From the NCBI GenBank assembly GCA_004211235.1, contig SEEY01000230.1, positions 1 to 6,472 on the forward strand: a stretch of 6,472 nt of DNA. The letters run 5' to 3'. Below are positions 6,463 to 6,472 of this stretch, piece after piece. How positions within the stretch are numbered: the first letter of the stretch is position 1; each line of letters begins with the position of its first letter. Source of the stretch: Rubrivivax sp. Lineage in GTDB: Bacteria > Pseudomonadota > Gammaproteobacteria > Burkholderiales > Burkholderiaceae. Made by a program: the position numbers and the translations under genes. Under the pieces are notes generated by a model. That model worked only from the letters and a program-made list of their open reading frames with translations. It was not told where the DNA came from and made no database searches.

Positions 6463-6472
6463 GCAGCCGGCG
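6371..6472 (+). CDS. Possible start of a divergent second copy of the DNRLRE protein, 3' truncated
   Basis: On the plus strand a GTG at 6371 opens a frame reading [17 protein letters not shown] and then the same mature N-terminus as the minus-strand gene ([17 protein letters not shown]), running off the window. GAAGG at 6355-6359 stands 11 bases ahead and could act as a ribosome binding site. The coding identity is simply arm B of the inverted repeat. If the DNA is real, there are two head-to-head copies of this gene; if it is a fold-back artefact, this shows the gene's natural start or a chance GTG at the junction. Confidence 0.25.
   Translation, partial: MRALLALGLAASLPALALEAPLAADAHVASTQPA
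6374..6472 (-). repeat. Inverted repeat arm B, 99 bp, ending at window edge
   Basis: This is the exact reverse complement of 6157-6255, separated from it by 118 unrepeated bases. It ends at the final base of the window, so the true arm may be longer. A 99-base exact overlap at a sequence end is also what a de Bruijn assembler run at k=99 leaves when it meets a fold-back in its graph. Confidence 0.97.

Overview
The window is GC-rich, densely coded bacterial DNA. The gene set fits a betaproteobacterium, most likely Burkholderiales: a PglL-type O-oligosaccharyltransferase, MoaC, a periplasmic BepA-like protease, a PEP-CTERM tail and a collagen-like secreted protein. That placement is inferred from gene content and composition, not from a marker gene. 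Both window edges cut through coding sequence.

Layout, left to right: (1) 1-1004 (+), the C-terminal two thirds of an FAD-dependent oxidoreductase related to UDP-galactopyranose mutase and protoporphyrinogen oxidase. (2) 1074-2771 (+), a polytopic membrane protein of the Wzy/PglL O-glycan ligase group. (3) 2772-3254 (-), moaC of molybdenum cofactor synthesis; its stop codon abuts that of pglL inside one TGATCA. (4) 3255-3502, a 248-base divergent intergenic region dominated by hairpins, including a nested, symmetric, REP/BIME-like palindromic element. (5) 3503-5098 (+), an M48 metalloprotease with a signal peptide and a TPR-like C-terminal half (BepA/YfgC type). (6) 5113-6462 (-), a secreted protein with a DNRLRE-like beta domain, 21 uninterrupted collagen-type Gly-X-Y triplets and a C-terminal globular domain.

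The genes do not form one pathway. Genes 1 and 2 could be co-transcribed and both suit surface-glycan work. bepA serves outer-membrane protein and LPS-transporter quality control. The DNRLRE/collagen protein looks like an extracellular or surface structural protein. moaC is a housekeeping gene.

The strangest part is the right edge. Bases 6157-6255 and 6374-6472 are a perfect 99-bp inverted repeat that reaches the last base of the window. The 118-base loop between the arms encodes, on the minus strand, a clear PEP-CTERM sorting tail. That tail reads in frame, with no stop, into the Sec signal peptide of the collagen-like protein. This may be a real rearrangement, but an assembly fold-back is at least as likely, because the arm length equals a common assembly k-mer size and the arm ends exactly at the window edge. 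The N-terminus of gene 6 should therefore be treated as unreliable.
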